In this document: one piece after another, positions 26,772 to 34,692 of the stretch
How positions within the stretch are numbered: position 1 is the first letter of the stretch
Layout of the letters: every line of letters begins with the position of its first letter
Source of the DNA: Segatella baroniae DSM 16972 = JCM 13447
GTDB taxonomy: Bacteria > Bacteroidota > Bacteroidia > Bacteroidales > Bacteroidaceae
Reading direction: 5' to 3'
DNA: 64,000 bases
Assembly: GCF_000426585.1 (NCBI RefSeq)
Contig: NZ_AUFQ01000002.1
Location: forward strand, 62,001 to 126,000
Translations under genes and position numbers: made by a program
The notes under the pieces: generated by a model
Database searches by the model: none
What the model was told of the DNA's origin: nothing
What the model saw: only the letters and a program-made list of their open reading frames with translations

Positions 26772-27593
26772 TTATTCTGCTGCGGGAGCTTCTTCAACCT
26801 CCACCTCAGCTTCGTCTTCCTTGCGGGCTTTGCGGACACGCTTGGGCTTCGCGTCGGCCACTTCCTCTGCCTGTTCAGCGGCAGCTTTCTCGTCGGCCTT
26901 CTCGGCCTTGCGCTCCTCCAAGCCTTCGGCAACGGCTCCGCAAACGGCGTCGAGGATGACCTCTACGCTGTCCTTGGCGTCGTCATTGGCGGGAATGACA
27001 AAGTCGATGTTCTTGGGATCGGAGTTGGTGTCGACGATACCGAACACGGGAATACCCAGACGGTTGGCCTCTTTCACGGCGATGTTCTCCTTCATCACGT
27101 CAACGATGAAGAGAGCACTCGGCAGACGAGTGAGGTCGGCGATGGAACCAAGGTTCTTTTCGAGCTTGGCACGCTGACGGCTGATCTGCAACAGCTCGCG
27201 CTTCGAGAGATTGGCGAACGTTCCGTCGTTCATCAGCTTGTCGATGTTTGTCATTTTCTTCACTGCCTTACGGATGGTGGGGAAGTTGGTCAGCGTACCG
27301 CCGGCCCAACGTTCGTTCACGTATGGCATGTTGACGGCGGCAGCTTTGTCTGCCACAACGTCCTTGGCCTGTTTTTTAGTAGCGACAAACAGTATCTTCT
27401 TGCCCGACTTGGCAATCTGTTTCAGAGCTTCGGCAGCCTCGTCAACCTTGGCTACGGTCTTGTTCAGGTCGATGATGTGAATGCCGTTGCGCTCCATGAA
27501 GATGTAAGGAGCCATGGCGGGGTTCCACTTGCGCTTGAGGTGGCCGAAGTGGCAACCTGCCTGAAGCAGTTGGTCAAAATTTGTTCTTGACAT
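26772..27593 (-). CDS. rpsB: 30S ribosomal protein S2
   Basis: Small-subunit ribosomal protein of 273 residues. Family motifs include FDQLLQAGCHFGHLKRKWNP at the N-terminus, FVATKKQAKD, NERWAGGTLTNF and PVFGIVDTNSDP. The C-terminal 45 residues are a charged Ala/Glu/Lys tail (KADEKAAAEQAEEVADAKPK) common in Bacteroidota. It is preceded by a structured gap of 143 bases after rpsI and followed by tsf. Start and length agree with the family. Confidence 0.98.
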   Translation of the reverse strand: MSRTNFDQLLQAGCHFGHLKRKWNPAMAPYIFMERNGIHIIDLNKTVAKVDEAAEALKQIAKSGKKILFVATKKQAKDVVADKAAAVNMPYVNERWAGGTLTNFPTIRKAVKKMTNIDKLMNDGTFANLSKRELLQISRQRAKLEKNLGSIADLTRLPSALFIVDVMKENIAVKEANRLGIPVFGIVDTNSDPKNIDFVIPANDDAKDSVEVILDAVCGAVAEGLEERKAEKADEKAAAEQAEEVADAKPKRVRKARKEDEAEVEVEEAPAAE

Positions 27594-27648
27594 TTTTCGT
27601 TTCTTTTGTTTGATTGTTTACTTTCCTTTGTAATTCTCTTAGAACCAG

Positions 27649-27709
27649 CCCGACAGTAATCCAGCCGTCATCGGCCCCGATGGAGCCGCGAAACATAAAG
27701 TCTGTCGGG
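27649..27709 (-). promoter_or_regulatory. Structured RNA element between rpsI and rpsB, possible S2 leader
   Basis: An outer 8-base helix (CCCGACAG at 27649-27656 with CTGTCGGG at 27702-27709) encloses an inner hairpin (CATCGG at 27669-27674 with CCGATG at 27677-27682). On the minus strand it lies about 56 bases before rpsB. It could be an S2-binding leader, an attenuator, or a terminator of the rplM-rpsI transcript; there is no strong U tract after it, which favours the first two. Confidence 0.5.
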
Positions 27710-27736
27710 TTTGGATGCTAAACTTGCGTCCAGTGG

Positions 27737-28123
27737 TTAACGCTTACTGAACTGGAAGCGACGGCGAGCCTTGGGCTGACCCGGCTTCTTACGCTCGACG
27801 GCACGGCTGTCGCGTGTGAGGAAGCCTGCGTCTTTGAGGGCCTTCTTGTCCTCCGCGTCGATCTTGACGAGCGCACGGGCGATGGCGAGGCGCAGTGCCT
27901 GGCTCTGGCCGGTGAAGCCTCCGCCGTCGAGATTGGCCTTGATGTCATACTTGCCCTCAGCCTCAAGGAGCTGCAGCGGCTGCTTAACCACGTACTGCAG
28001 AATGGCTGATGGGAAAAATTCTGTCAAATCTTTCTTATTGATAGTGATCTTACCGGTACCTTCCTTCAGGTAAACACGAGCTACAGCGCTCTTGCGGCGA
28101 CCAATTGCATTAATGAGTTCCAT
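27737..28123 (-). CDS. rpsI: 30S ribosomal protein S9
   Basis: Small-subunit protein of 128 residues whose C-terminal tail reaches the P-site tRNA. The N-terminus [18 protein letters not shown], the central [19 protein letters not shown] and the basic C-terminus ending FQFSKR are diagnostic. It begins 9 bases after rplM, the conserved L13-S9 order. Confidence 0.98.
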   Translation of the reverse strand: MELINAIGRRKSAVARVYLKEGTGKITINKKDLTEFFPSAILQYVVKQPLQLLEAEGKYDIKANLDGGGFTGQSQALRLAIARALVKIDAEDKKALKDAGFLTRDSRAVERKKPGQPKARRRFQFSKR

Positions 28124-28132
28124 CTTGATTCT

Positions 28133-28594
28133 TTATTTATACTGGTTAATATCAATAGTCTTCGGCTTCTGTGCAGCCTTGTCGTGCTCGGTGCCCTCGA
28201 ATACGTAGAGGTTGCTGAGCAAGGTGCGGCCCAGACGTCCCTTGGGAAGCATGCCCTTGACGGCGTGGCGAACAATCTTGTCAATGCCGTTCTTGCGTGT
28301 ACGAAGCTCGGCAGGCGTGTTGAAACGCTGGCCGCCCGGATAACCTGTATAGCGGGTGTAAACCTTATCCGTCTCCTTCTTGCCGGTGAACACCACCTTG
28401 GAAGCGTTGATGAGGATTACGTTGTCTCCACAGTCCACATGAGGTGTGAAGTTCGGTTTGTACTTTCCGCGAAGCAGCTTGGCTACTTTAGAGCAAAGGC
28501 GGCCTACAACCTGGTCGCTGGCGTCGATGACGACCCACTCCTTCTTAGCTGTTTCCTTGTTGGCGGAAATAGTCTTGTAACTTAAAGTGTCCAT
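28133..28594 (-). CDS. rplM: 50S ribosomal protein L13
   Basis: Large-subunit protein of 153 residues. Recognisable parts are VIDASDQVVGRLCSKVAKLL, the YTRYTGYPGG loop and VKGMLPKGRLGRTLLSNLYV. It is the first gene of the ribosomal run and has a leader of roughly 200 bases downstream of a strong -7 element. The start MDTLSYKTISANKETAKKEW agrees with the family. Confidence 0.98.
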   Translation of the reverse strand: MDTLSYKTISANKETAKKEWVVIDASDQVVGRLCSKVAKLLRGKYKPNFTPHVDCGDNVILINASKVVFTGKKETDKVYTRYTGYPGGQRFNTPAELRTRKNGIDKIVRHAVKGMLPKGRLGRTLLSNLYVFEGTEHDKAAQKPKTIDINQYK

Positions 28595-28808
28595 TTTGAA
28601 TAATTAATTTTACTACTAAAAAACTTTTATTACCGTATTCGATAACAGAGACCTCGCGGCGCCTCCAGTCTAAAAGAGACCATCCACAGCATTATCTCTG
28701 ATGCGACGGCCGATTCACTAACCGCTCTCCTCGGCCAAAAGAAGAACTATTAACACGACCACGCTATGAGAATCCTAAGCGTATTCCCACAATCGGACTG
28801 CAAAGTTA
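28595..28808 (-). promoter_or_regulatory. rplM promoter and long structured leader
   Basis: The minus strand reads TAACTTTG at 28808-28801, a full -7 match, so transcription should start near 28794 and leave an untranslated leader of about 200 bases. The leader can form several hairpins, for example a GGCCGA/TCGGCC stem and an AGAGA/TCTCT stem. A leader of this size ahead of L13 would suit autogenous control, but I cannot match it to a described leader family. Confidence 0.5.
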
Positions 28809-28983
28809 CATATTTTATGACGAGATGGGGCCACGGCATGGAGAACGCGGCTTTTATTTTACAAAACATTAACTATTTTCAGCATCATTAACGAGCCATT
28901 TCCGTCGTTTCATGGTCGAGCAGCCGTTTTCGTCGGAGAAGCGTCAGCGTCCTGATCCGTAAAATCCTGCCGCCGTTTGTTAA

Positions 28984-29150
28984 GGACATAAATACATGGG
29001 GAGACTAAGACATATTCCCGTTGCTGCGTGTTTTAGACAGAAGTACATAAGGACATATTTTCCTGGCAGAGTGTTTAGGACATAAGTACATAAAGACATA
29101 TTTTCCTTGGCGTGTTTTTTAGGACATAAGTACATAAAGACATATTTTCC
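28984..29150 (-). repeat. Left arm of giant inverted repeat (4 units, 3 well conserved)
   Basis: Units containing GGACATAAGTACATAAAG start at 29078 and 29122, a variant at 29035, and a degenerate one at 28984. Spacing is 51, 43 and 44 bases. The sequence is the reverse complement of the right-arm unit, and the spacer TGGCAGAGTG is the reverse complement of right-arm spacer B. With the 65-base centre and right arm it fills the 937-base gap between rplM and the GH109-type gene; 28809-28983 shows nothing else. Confidence 0.9.
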
Positions 29151-29175
29151 AAAGTATGCCTTTTATTGATTCTGT

Positions 29176-29189
29176 GGTCGCTTGCGACC
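29176..29189. repeat. Short palindrome in the centre of the inverted array
   Basis: GGTCGC, TT, GCGACC forms a tight hairpin in the unique 65-base centre (29151-29215) separating the two arms. It could be the loop of a cruciform or the residue of an insertion point. Confidence 0.6.
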
Positions 29190-29215
29190 CTTTCTTTCAC
29201 CCTAAACTCCAGCAG

Positions 29216-29550
29216 AAAATATGTTCTTATGTACTTATGTCCTAAAAAGTGTCTATAGAAAAATATGTCTTTATGTACTTATGTCCTAAACACTCTGCCA
29301 GGAAAATATGTCTTTATGTACTTATGTCCTAAAAAGTGTCTATAGAAAAATATGTCTTTATGTACTTATGTCCTAAACACTCTGCCAGGAAAATATGTCT
29401 TTATGTACTTATGTCCTAAAAAGTGTCTATAGAAAAATATGTCTTTATGTACTTATGTCCTAAACACTCTGCCAGGAAAATATGTCTTTATGTACTTATG
29501 TCCTAAAAAGTGTCTATAGAAAAACATGTTCTTATGTACTTATGTCTAAA
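29216..29550 (+). repeat. Right arm: 8 tandem units with alternating 43/44-base spacing
   Basis: The invariant core TATGTACTTATGTCC starts at 29228, 29272, 29315, 29359, 29402, 29446 and 29489, with a slightly altered copy at 29533. Steps alternate 44 and 43 bases because two spacers alternate: A (AAGTGTCTATAGA) and B (CACTCTGCCAGG). The true period is therefore an 87-base superunit, about 3.5 copies, nearly identical. The last copy runs into the 3' end of the GH109-type gene and supplies its final four codons and TAA stop. Confidence 0.95.
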
Positions 29551-30749
29551 TTCCAGGCACCGCGTGTGAAGTCGGGTATGTCCACAGGGCAGCCTCCCTG
29601 CTCTACGGAAAGGCGTGTCAGCTCGACTAGCGACGACCATTCCACGGCGTCGTAGACATCCATGTCGAGCGGCAACCCTTGCCGCAGACAGTGTATCAGC
29701 CGATAGTCCATCATGAAATCCATCCCCCCATGGGCTCCCACACGTCGGGCCAAGTCGCCATGCGACTGGTAGAATGGATGGTCGTAGCGGGCAAAGAACG
29801 CCTCTTGCTCGCACGTTTCGTCCACTCCGGGGACGAGAGACTTCATCCGTCCGTGGCTTTCTCTCTCAACAAAGCCGTGCGTGCCGCTCAACAGATACCG
29901 CCTTTCGTAGGGGCGAGGGCTTGATATGTCGTGCTGTAGAACCATTGTCTTGCCTTTCAAAGTCGTGACAATCGTCGTGTTCATGTTGCCCAACCGGCAT
30001 TCGGCGGCCATGTCGCGCCCCGCAACCTCGGGGTAGTTGAACTGACGGTTTGAGACTGAAACCAAGCGGGCGAGACGATCTCCCCGATGAATTTTCATGG
30101 CCTGACACAGCGGACCCAGCCCATGCGTGGGATAAGGATTGCCCGTTGTCAGCCAGTGGCCTATGTAGTCGGGGCGCTTGGCGAAGTCGATGTGGCTCAA
30201 ATCATGTACATAACTGCCCTCGGCATGCGTCACTTCACCGATGGCACCTTGCGAACAAAGATGCAAGGCCGCCATCTCGAACCTGTCGTAGCAGCAGTTT
30301 TCAAGCATCATACAGTGCCTCCTGCAACGCTCGGCCGCATCGACGATGCGCCAGCAGTCGGCTATCGTATTCGCAATCGGCACCTCGCAGGCCACGTGCT
30401 TGCCATGTTCCATGGCGTAAACGGCAATGTCGGCATGCAGCCGGATGCTCGTACAGACGTAGACCAGGTCGATGTCATCGCGCCGGCACACTTCCTTCCA
30501 GTCGTCGGCGCCGCCATATTCATCGGCCGCCGGCATGCCGTGCGACTCCAGCACCGCCCTTGCCTCTTCCCTGTTTTCGCGCTGCAGGTCGCAGACAGCC
30601 CTCACCTCGACGCCGTCGAGATACATATAATGGACCAGCGACTGCCTGCCGCGGTGCCCGAGACCGATGAACGCGATGCGGACGACAGGGAGCGGCGCGC
30701 ACCGAAGCGCCACCACATGCGGATATTCACGAGATTCGAGATTCTTCAT
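29532..30749 (-). CDS. Gfo/Idh/MocA-fold protein, GH109-like
   Basis: NAD-binding protein of 405 residues. The Rossmann motif is VRIAFIGLGHRGRQS at 23-37, followed by the EHGKHVACEVP loop. The middle closely resembles family GH109 (NAD-dependent alpha-N-acetylgalactosaminidases): NPYPTHGLGPLCQAMKIHRG, then NTTIVTTLKGKTMVLQHD and SSPRPYERRYLLSGTHGF. Unlike many GH109 members it has no Tat or other signal peptide, so it looks cytoplasmic. Its last four codons and stop lie in the repeat array, so the native C-terminus may have been replaced. It starts 156 bases after the preceding gene; that gap shows no clear promoter. Confidence 0.85.
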   Translation of the reverse strand: MKNLESREYPHVVALRCAPLPVVRIAFIGLGHRGRQSLVHYMYLDGVEVRAVCDLQRENREEARAVLESHGMPAADEYGGADDWKEVCRRDDIDLVYVCTSIRLHADIAVYAMEHGKHVACEVPIANTIADCWRIVDAAERCRRHCMMLENCCYDRFEMAALHLCSQGAIGEVTHAEGSYVHDLSHIDFAKRPDYIGHWLTTGNPYPTHGLGPLCQAMKIHRGDRLARLVSVSNRQFNYPEVAGRDMAAECRLGNMNTTIVTTLKGKTMVLQHDISSPRPYERRYLLSGTHGFVERESHGRMKSLVPGVDETCEQEAFFARYDHPFYQSHGDLARRVGAHGGMDFMMDYRLIHCLRQGLPLDMDVYDAVEWSSLVELTRLSVEQGGCPVDIPDFTRGAWNLDIST

Positions 30750-30905
30750 TACACCTTATATTAATATAACACGCCATCAATGGCCTTTATTCTATTGACG
30801 TGAAACGAAGCAGAATATTGTAAGTGCCGCGTTATTATCGCCCCATCACGCTTATCTTATAGTTTCTTGAAATCTAGAACAGCTTATAAAGGCTTCCACC
30901 CCCTC

Positions 30906-31838
30906 CTACAAGTCCACCTGCATACCGGCCATATACAAATGTGAAGCGCCGTCTTTGGCCGTCAGTCGGACAGCTGCATCGAACGCAATCCGCCCCACTC
31001 TCACGCCCAAACCAGCACCCAGGTAGTCGTCATGGTCACCTGCATGTCCACCCAAACGCAACGAATAACGCTTAGCCAGCGTATAATCGACACCACCACT
31101 CAACATTCCACTGACCTTGGACTTCCCCGACGGCAGATAAACACCACCATCCAGCGTTACATCCAGTTCCTGGTTGCGCGCCGTAGCCAACCTCAACGCA
31201 CCACCGCCATGCAACAATGGCGACAGTGTTTGCCACCGGTCACCCGTTCCGACGACACCCAGATCGCGCACAGCCAGGTTCAGTTTATACCTCATCAGTC
31301 CCTTCTGTCCGTGAAAAGCCATGCCTATTCCCAGCCGATAGGCATTGTCTTGCACGTCGGTTTTCTCAGATATCATGCCCAAAATGCCATAAATGGCGAA
31401 GCGTCCCATCGCATGGACATAGCCCACATCCACACCATACGAATACAATCGCATAGCGTCGGCTACGGGTTTCATGTTGATATCGAGCACCGGGCCGGTC
31501 TTGCCCTGAGCAAAATAGCGTGCGCCACCCATCAACAGGTGCTTTCCCGAGCGGTGCAACAGGCCCAACGTATGCAAGCCCATGCTGCCGCCGGCCCCAT
31601 CCACCAGTCCGAAGGCGTAATTTGCACACATCGTTGTTTGGGTATCGTCAAAGCCTACGGATGGATCGGCATAGACCAACGCACGCTCGGAAAAGCCGAA
31701 CACGCCACCGCCGTGCGCCAGTGAAACGGCCGACACAGGCATATCCACGATTGCCATACGCCTTCCTTGCGCATGGACGGACAACGCCACGACCGTCAAC
31801 GCTACGGTTGAATACAGCTTGTACATGATGGTTTTCAT
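30906..31838 (-). CDS. PorV/PorQ-like outer-membrane barrel protein
   Basis: A 310-residue protein with a signal peptide ending VHAQ (about 24). The mature start (MPVSAVSLAHGGGVFGFSER) and the row of amphipathic strands ending HLYMAGMQVDL resemble PorV/PorQ-type FadL-like barrels linked to type IX secretion. It is shorter than and clearly distinct from PorV at 16342-17514. It starts one base after the stop of a subtilase that has a T9SS-like sorting domain, which suggests a dedicated partner for that cargo. PorQ itself is a possibility; I cannot separate the two by eye. Confidence 0.7.
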   Translation of the reverse strand: MKTIMYKLYSTVALTVVALSVHAQGRRMAIVDMPVSAVSLAHGGGVFGFSERALVYADPSVGFDDTQTTMCANYAFGLVDGAGGSMGLHTLGLLHRSGKHLLMGGARYFAQGKTGPVLDINMKPVADAMRLYSYGVDVGYVHAMGRFAIYGILGMISEKTDVQDNAYRLGIGMAFHGQKGLMRYKLNLAVRDLGVVGTGDRWQTLSPLLHGGGALRLATARNQELDVTLDGGVYLPSGKSKVSGMLSGGVDYTLAKRYSLRLGGHAGDHDDYLGAGLGVRVGRIAFDAAVRLTAKDGASHLYMAGMQVDL

Positions 31839-31839
31839 C

Positions 31840-34665
31840 TTATTTCTTTACAAATTTATCCTGATAGACCACTCCCCGATTCACCAAGCTCACCACATAG
31901 CTGCCACGGGCAATGCCGCTGACGTCCATCAGCAACGTTCGCTTCTGCCGGTCCAGCGCGGCAACGCTGAAACGCTTGCGCAACACTTCCTTGCCGGCCA
32001 TGCTTCTGACGACAACTTCCGCATCACCTTCTACTTCCTCGCCCACCTTTATATATAAGGTGGTGGTCGCTATAGTTGGATAAACGGCATAAATGCCTTC
32101 CTTTTCATACACGAACACGGGTATCGAGAAGACGCCTGTCTGGCCATGCACGTCGGTTGCCGAGAGTTCTATCGTGCTTTCTCCGAATCGTTTGCCCGTT
32201 ATCGTCATCTCGCCGTCTGCAACCTTCACCTCGACAGAGCCGTCATGTTTGGTTTCATACACCAGTCCGTCAGGCTTCTCGTCGACAATCCAGTCTTTCA
32301 ACGCCACCGTCTTGTGCTGTCCGCGCTTTATGTTGAGCGTTTCAAAGCCGGCTTTCAACGTCGGTGTCTTGTCGGCGACAATTTCAATAAACAACGTAAA
32401 CGAGGAGCTTGCGCCGTACTCGTCCTTCACCGTAAGGGTGAGAGGATAAATACCAGGGATGTAGTTCGTGGCTTCAACATGCAACATGACCTTGTTGTCC
32501 TGTGTCGTTATCCCCACAGAGCCTGCGTCGCGGAATTGATAACTGCACTTATGGTTCTCCTTGTCCGTGATGGTAAACACCACGTCGGCCTTGTCCCTAC
32601 CGGCCAAAGTCAGACGATTACCGTCCATGCTGACCGCTATTGTTGGTGCCTCGTTGTACAACGTCGTGACGCCATTCTGCAAAATCACCAGCGGCGATGT
32701 CTTTCCATTGCGTGCTACGGCCTGTATCGCAAAATAACAAGTGGTATTGGCCGCCATGCGCATGTTGGTTCTTTCAAACACTTCATCAGCTTTGGCATAG
32801 TTGGCATTGATCAAATGCCGGGTGGCCTGCCCGCAATTGGCTTGTGTAATAGGCTGTTCCGACATGTAAAGTATATAGTTTTGGAGTGAGCCGTCACTTC
32901 CCTTGTTGGCCGACTTCCATGCGATTGTCACGCTGTTGTAGCCACTTTTGCTCTTCTCAGGCAGAAATTGAGGCGCAACGGGTTCCACCGTCATGTCATA
33001 ATCGGCCAGCGCTTCCATCGCGTCCACGTACCCCAGCCCCATGCCATCGAAATGGTTGGCCGACACATACTCGTTATAATTCATCTGCTTCACCCCTGCA
33101 AGCAGACGTCGACGCAACTCCGCAGCCGTAAAAGCAGCCCCTCCGTATTTCGAAACGACCAAGGCGGCAATGCCCGACACATGCGGACAGGCCATCGACG
33201 TACCTTGCATATAGGCATAACCGTTCTTTCCTTCCGCGTTCGGCGGCACCGTACTGAGCACGGCCGACGTCGGCAAGCCGTTCTCGCGCGGGTATTTCTC
33301 CTTCACGGGTTGCGAACCGCCCGGTGCAGCCAGGTCGACGGTTTCACCATAGTTGGTATACCACGACGCCTGAAAGTCGGGATTGAAAGCCGCCACACTG
33401 ACAACATCGTCGTCAGCGGCCGGATATGTCGGCGAACGCAGCCCGTCGTTGCCGGCCGCAAAGATGACAAGGCCTCCCTGCATCACAGGTTTCTCGGTCT
33501 TGTCCCCGCCTGCATACTTGTTGAAGTAGGCGATCGCCTCCTTCACCACTTGCGGAGTGGCCTTGCTTCCTGCGCCATAGCCCCATGAGTTCTGGCTGAT
33601 GACCGCACCGTTATTGGCTCCGTAGACAATCGCGGCTGCATCCAGATTTCTGTTTCCCGTACCGATCGTTTCCGTCGACTCGGGATCTGTCGGATCATAG
33701 TTGGGATTATCCTTGAATATCTGACAGCACATGATGCGCGTTCCGCTGTCTGCCGTACCGTCGCCGCCGGCTATTCCACACACGCCACGGCCATTGTTGT
33801 TGCGCGCCGCGATGGTTCCGGCCACATGCGTGCCATGCCTTGTCGGCGTGACAACACCTTTGTCATCGGCGAAGTTGTAACCGTAATAATCGTCCACGTA
33901 GCCATTATTGTCGTCATCCAGCCCATTCCCGGGAATCTCTCCCTTGTTTGTCCAGAAGCTGCCTTGCAGGTCGGGATGGCCCGTATCTACGCCGCCATCC
34001 ACCACAGCCACGACAACCTCTCTCTTTCCTGTAGTGATTGTCCACGCGGGTTCTACGTTGATGTCGGCACCGACAATGCTGCTCACCACTGGATTGCCTT
34101 TTTCATCCGTATAGTTGCCGATATTGCCACGATTGTTGAAGTCCCACTGCCGGCTGTAGAGCGGGTCGTCAAAACGCGAGGGGCCTCCATTGTCCCGTGT
34201 CGGGGCCATGTCGACCGCCTGAAAGCTCACTTTCTCCAGCTTGGCGGCAAACACCGGCTCCACAAACGTCGCCACGTCGCCCCTTGCCGCGTCACCGACA
34301 GCCCGCGTCATCGACTCCGGAGCCTTTGACAGCTGCATGGTGTACCACAGGTCAAGGCCCTCCCGCTGCTGCAAAGCCTCGTCCTTGCCGGCATAAGGGA
34401 AAATGCGGGTGAGCCGAACGGCCCCCTGCACCCGCATATACTCGTCCAGACGATGGCTGCCCGTGGGTATGGTCAGCTCCCGTTTCGTGCCATCCAGCTG
34501 CGCCACGATGTCCTTGTGCAACTTCACACTCAGCTCTTGAGCGGCATAACCGTCCACAGCCGGCGTCTCGATAGCCTGCTTCGACTCTGTAAAAGCGTCG
34601 GAACAAGCCCCCGAAAGCAGTGCTATGAGGAGCCAACCAAGGCCTGATTGCATCTTTATTTTCAT
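31840..34665 (-). CDS. Subtilisin-like (S8) surface protease with T9SS-type C-terminal domain
   Basis: Exported serine protease of 941 residues. The ATG at 34665 gives a lipoprotein-like signal (LLIALLSGACSD, Cys21); the frame opens earlier only with a GTG at 34686. The N-terminal part (about 35-150) looks like an inhibitor or propeptide. The S8 domain follows, with catalytic Asp223 (VAVVDGGVDTGHPD), His277 (RHGTHVAGT) and Ser490 (GTSMACPH), and AAGND near 410. Fibronectin- or cadherin-like modules fill about 560-850. The last 80 residues match a type A sorting domain (VYPTIATTTLYI, GSYVVSLVN, DKFVKK). Fourth gene of a five-gene outer-membrane operon. Confidence 0.92.
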   Translation of the reverse strand: MKIKMQSGLGWLLIALLSGACSDAFTESKQAIETPAVDGYAAQELSVKLHKDIVAQLDGTKRELTIPTGSHRLDEYMRVQGAVRLTRIFPYAGKDEALQQREGLDLWYTMQLSKAPESMTRAVGDAARGDVATFVEPVFAAKLEKVSFQAVDMAPTRDNGGPSRFDDPLYSRQWDFNNRGNIGNYTDEKGNPVVSSIVGADINVEPAWTITTGKREVVVAVVDGGVDTGHPDLQGSFWTNKGEIPGNGLDDDNNGYVDDYYGYNFADDKGVVTPTRHGTHVAGTIAARNNNGRGVCGIAGGDGTADSGTRIMCCQIFKDNPNYDPTDPESTETIGTGNRNLDAAAIVYGANNGAVISQNSWGYGAGSKATPQVVKEAIAYFNKYAGGDKTEKPVMQGGLVIFAAGNDGLRSPTYPAADDDVVSVAAFNPDFQASWYTNYGETVDLAAPGGSQPVKEKYPRENGLPTSAVLSTVPPNAEGKNGYAYMQGTSMACPHVSGIAALVVSKYGGAAFTAAELRRRLLAGVKQMNYNEYVSANHFDGMGLGYVDAMEALADYDMTVEPVAPQFLPEKSKSGYNSVTIAWKSANKGSDGSLQNYILYMSEQPITQANCGQATRHLINANYAKADEVFERTNMRMAANTTCYFAIQAVARNGKTSPLVILQNGVTTLYNEAPTIAVSMDGNRLTLAGRDKADVVFTITDKENHKCSYQFRDAGSVGITTQDNKVMLHVEATNYIPGIYPLTLTVKDEYGASSSFTLFIEIVADKTPTLKAGFETLNIKRGQHKTVALKDWIVDEKPDGLVYETKHDGSVEVKVADGEMTITGKRFGESTIELSATDVHGQTGVFSIPVFVYEKEGIYAVYPTIATTTLYIKVGEEVEGDAEVVVRSMAGKEVLRKRFSVAALDRQKRTLLMDVSGIARGSYVVSLVNRGVVYQDKFVKK

Positions 34666-34692
34666 CTTTTCATCCTTTAAAAGCACACTTGT

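Noticed and set aside
28621..28800. Possible tRNA upstream of rplM
   Set aside because: Hairpins are present but no cloverleaf, T-loop sequence or CCA end fits; treated as leader RNA.
29216..29550. Regular repeats with short spacers, looking like a CRISPR array
   Set aside because: The 12-13 base spacers are only two sequences used in alternation, no cas genes are near, and an inverted arm is present; this is a tandem repeat, not CRISPR.
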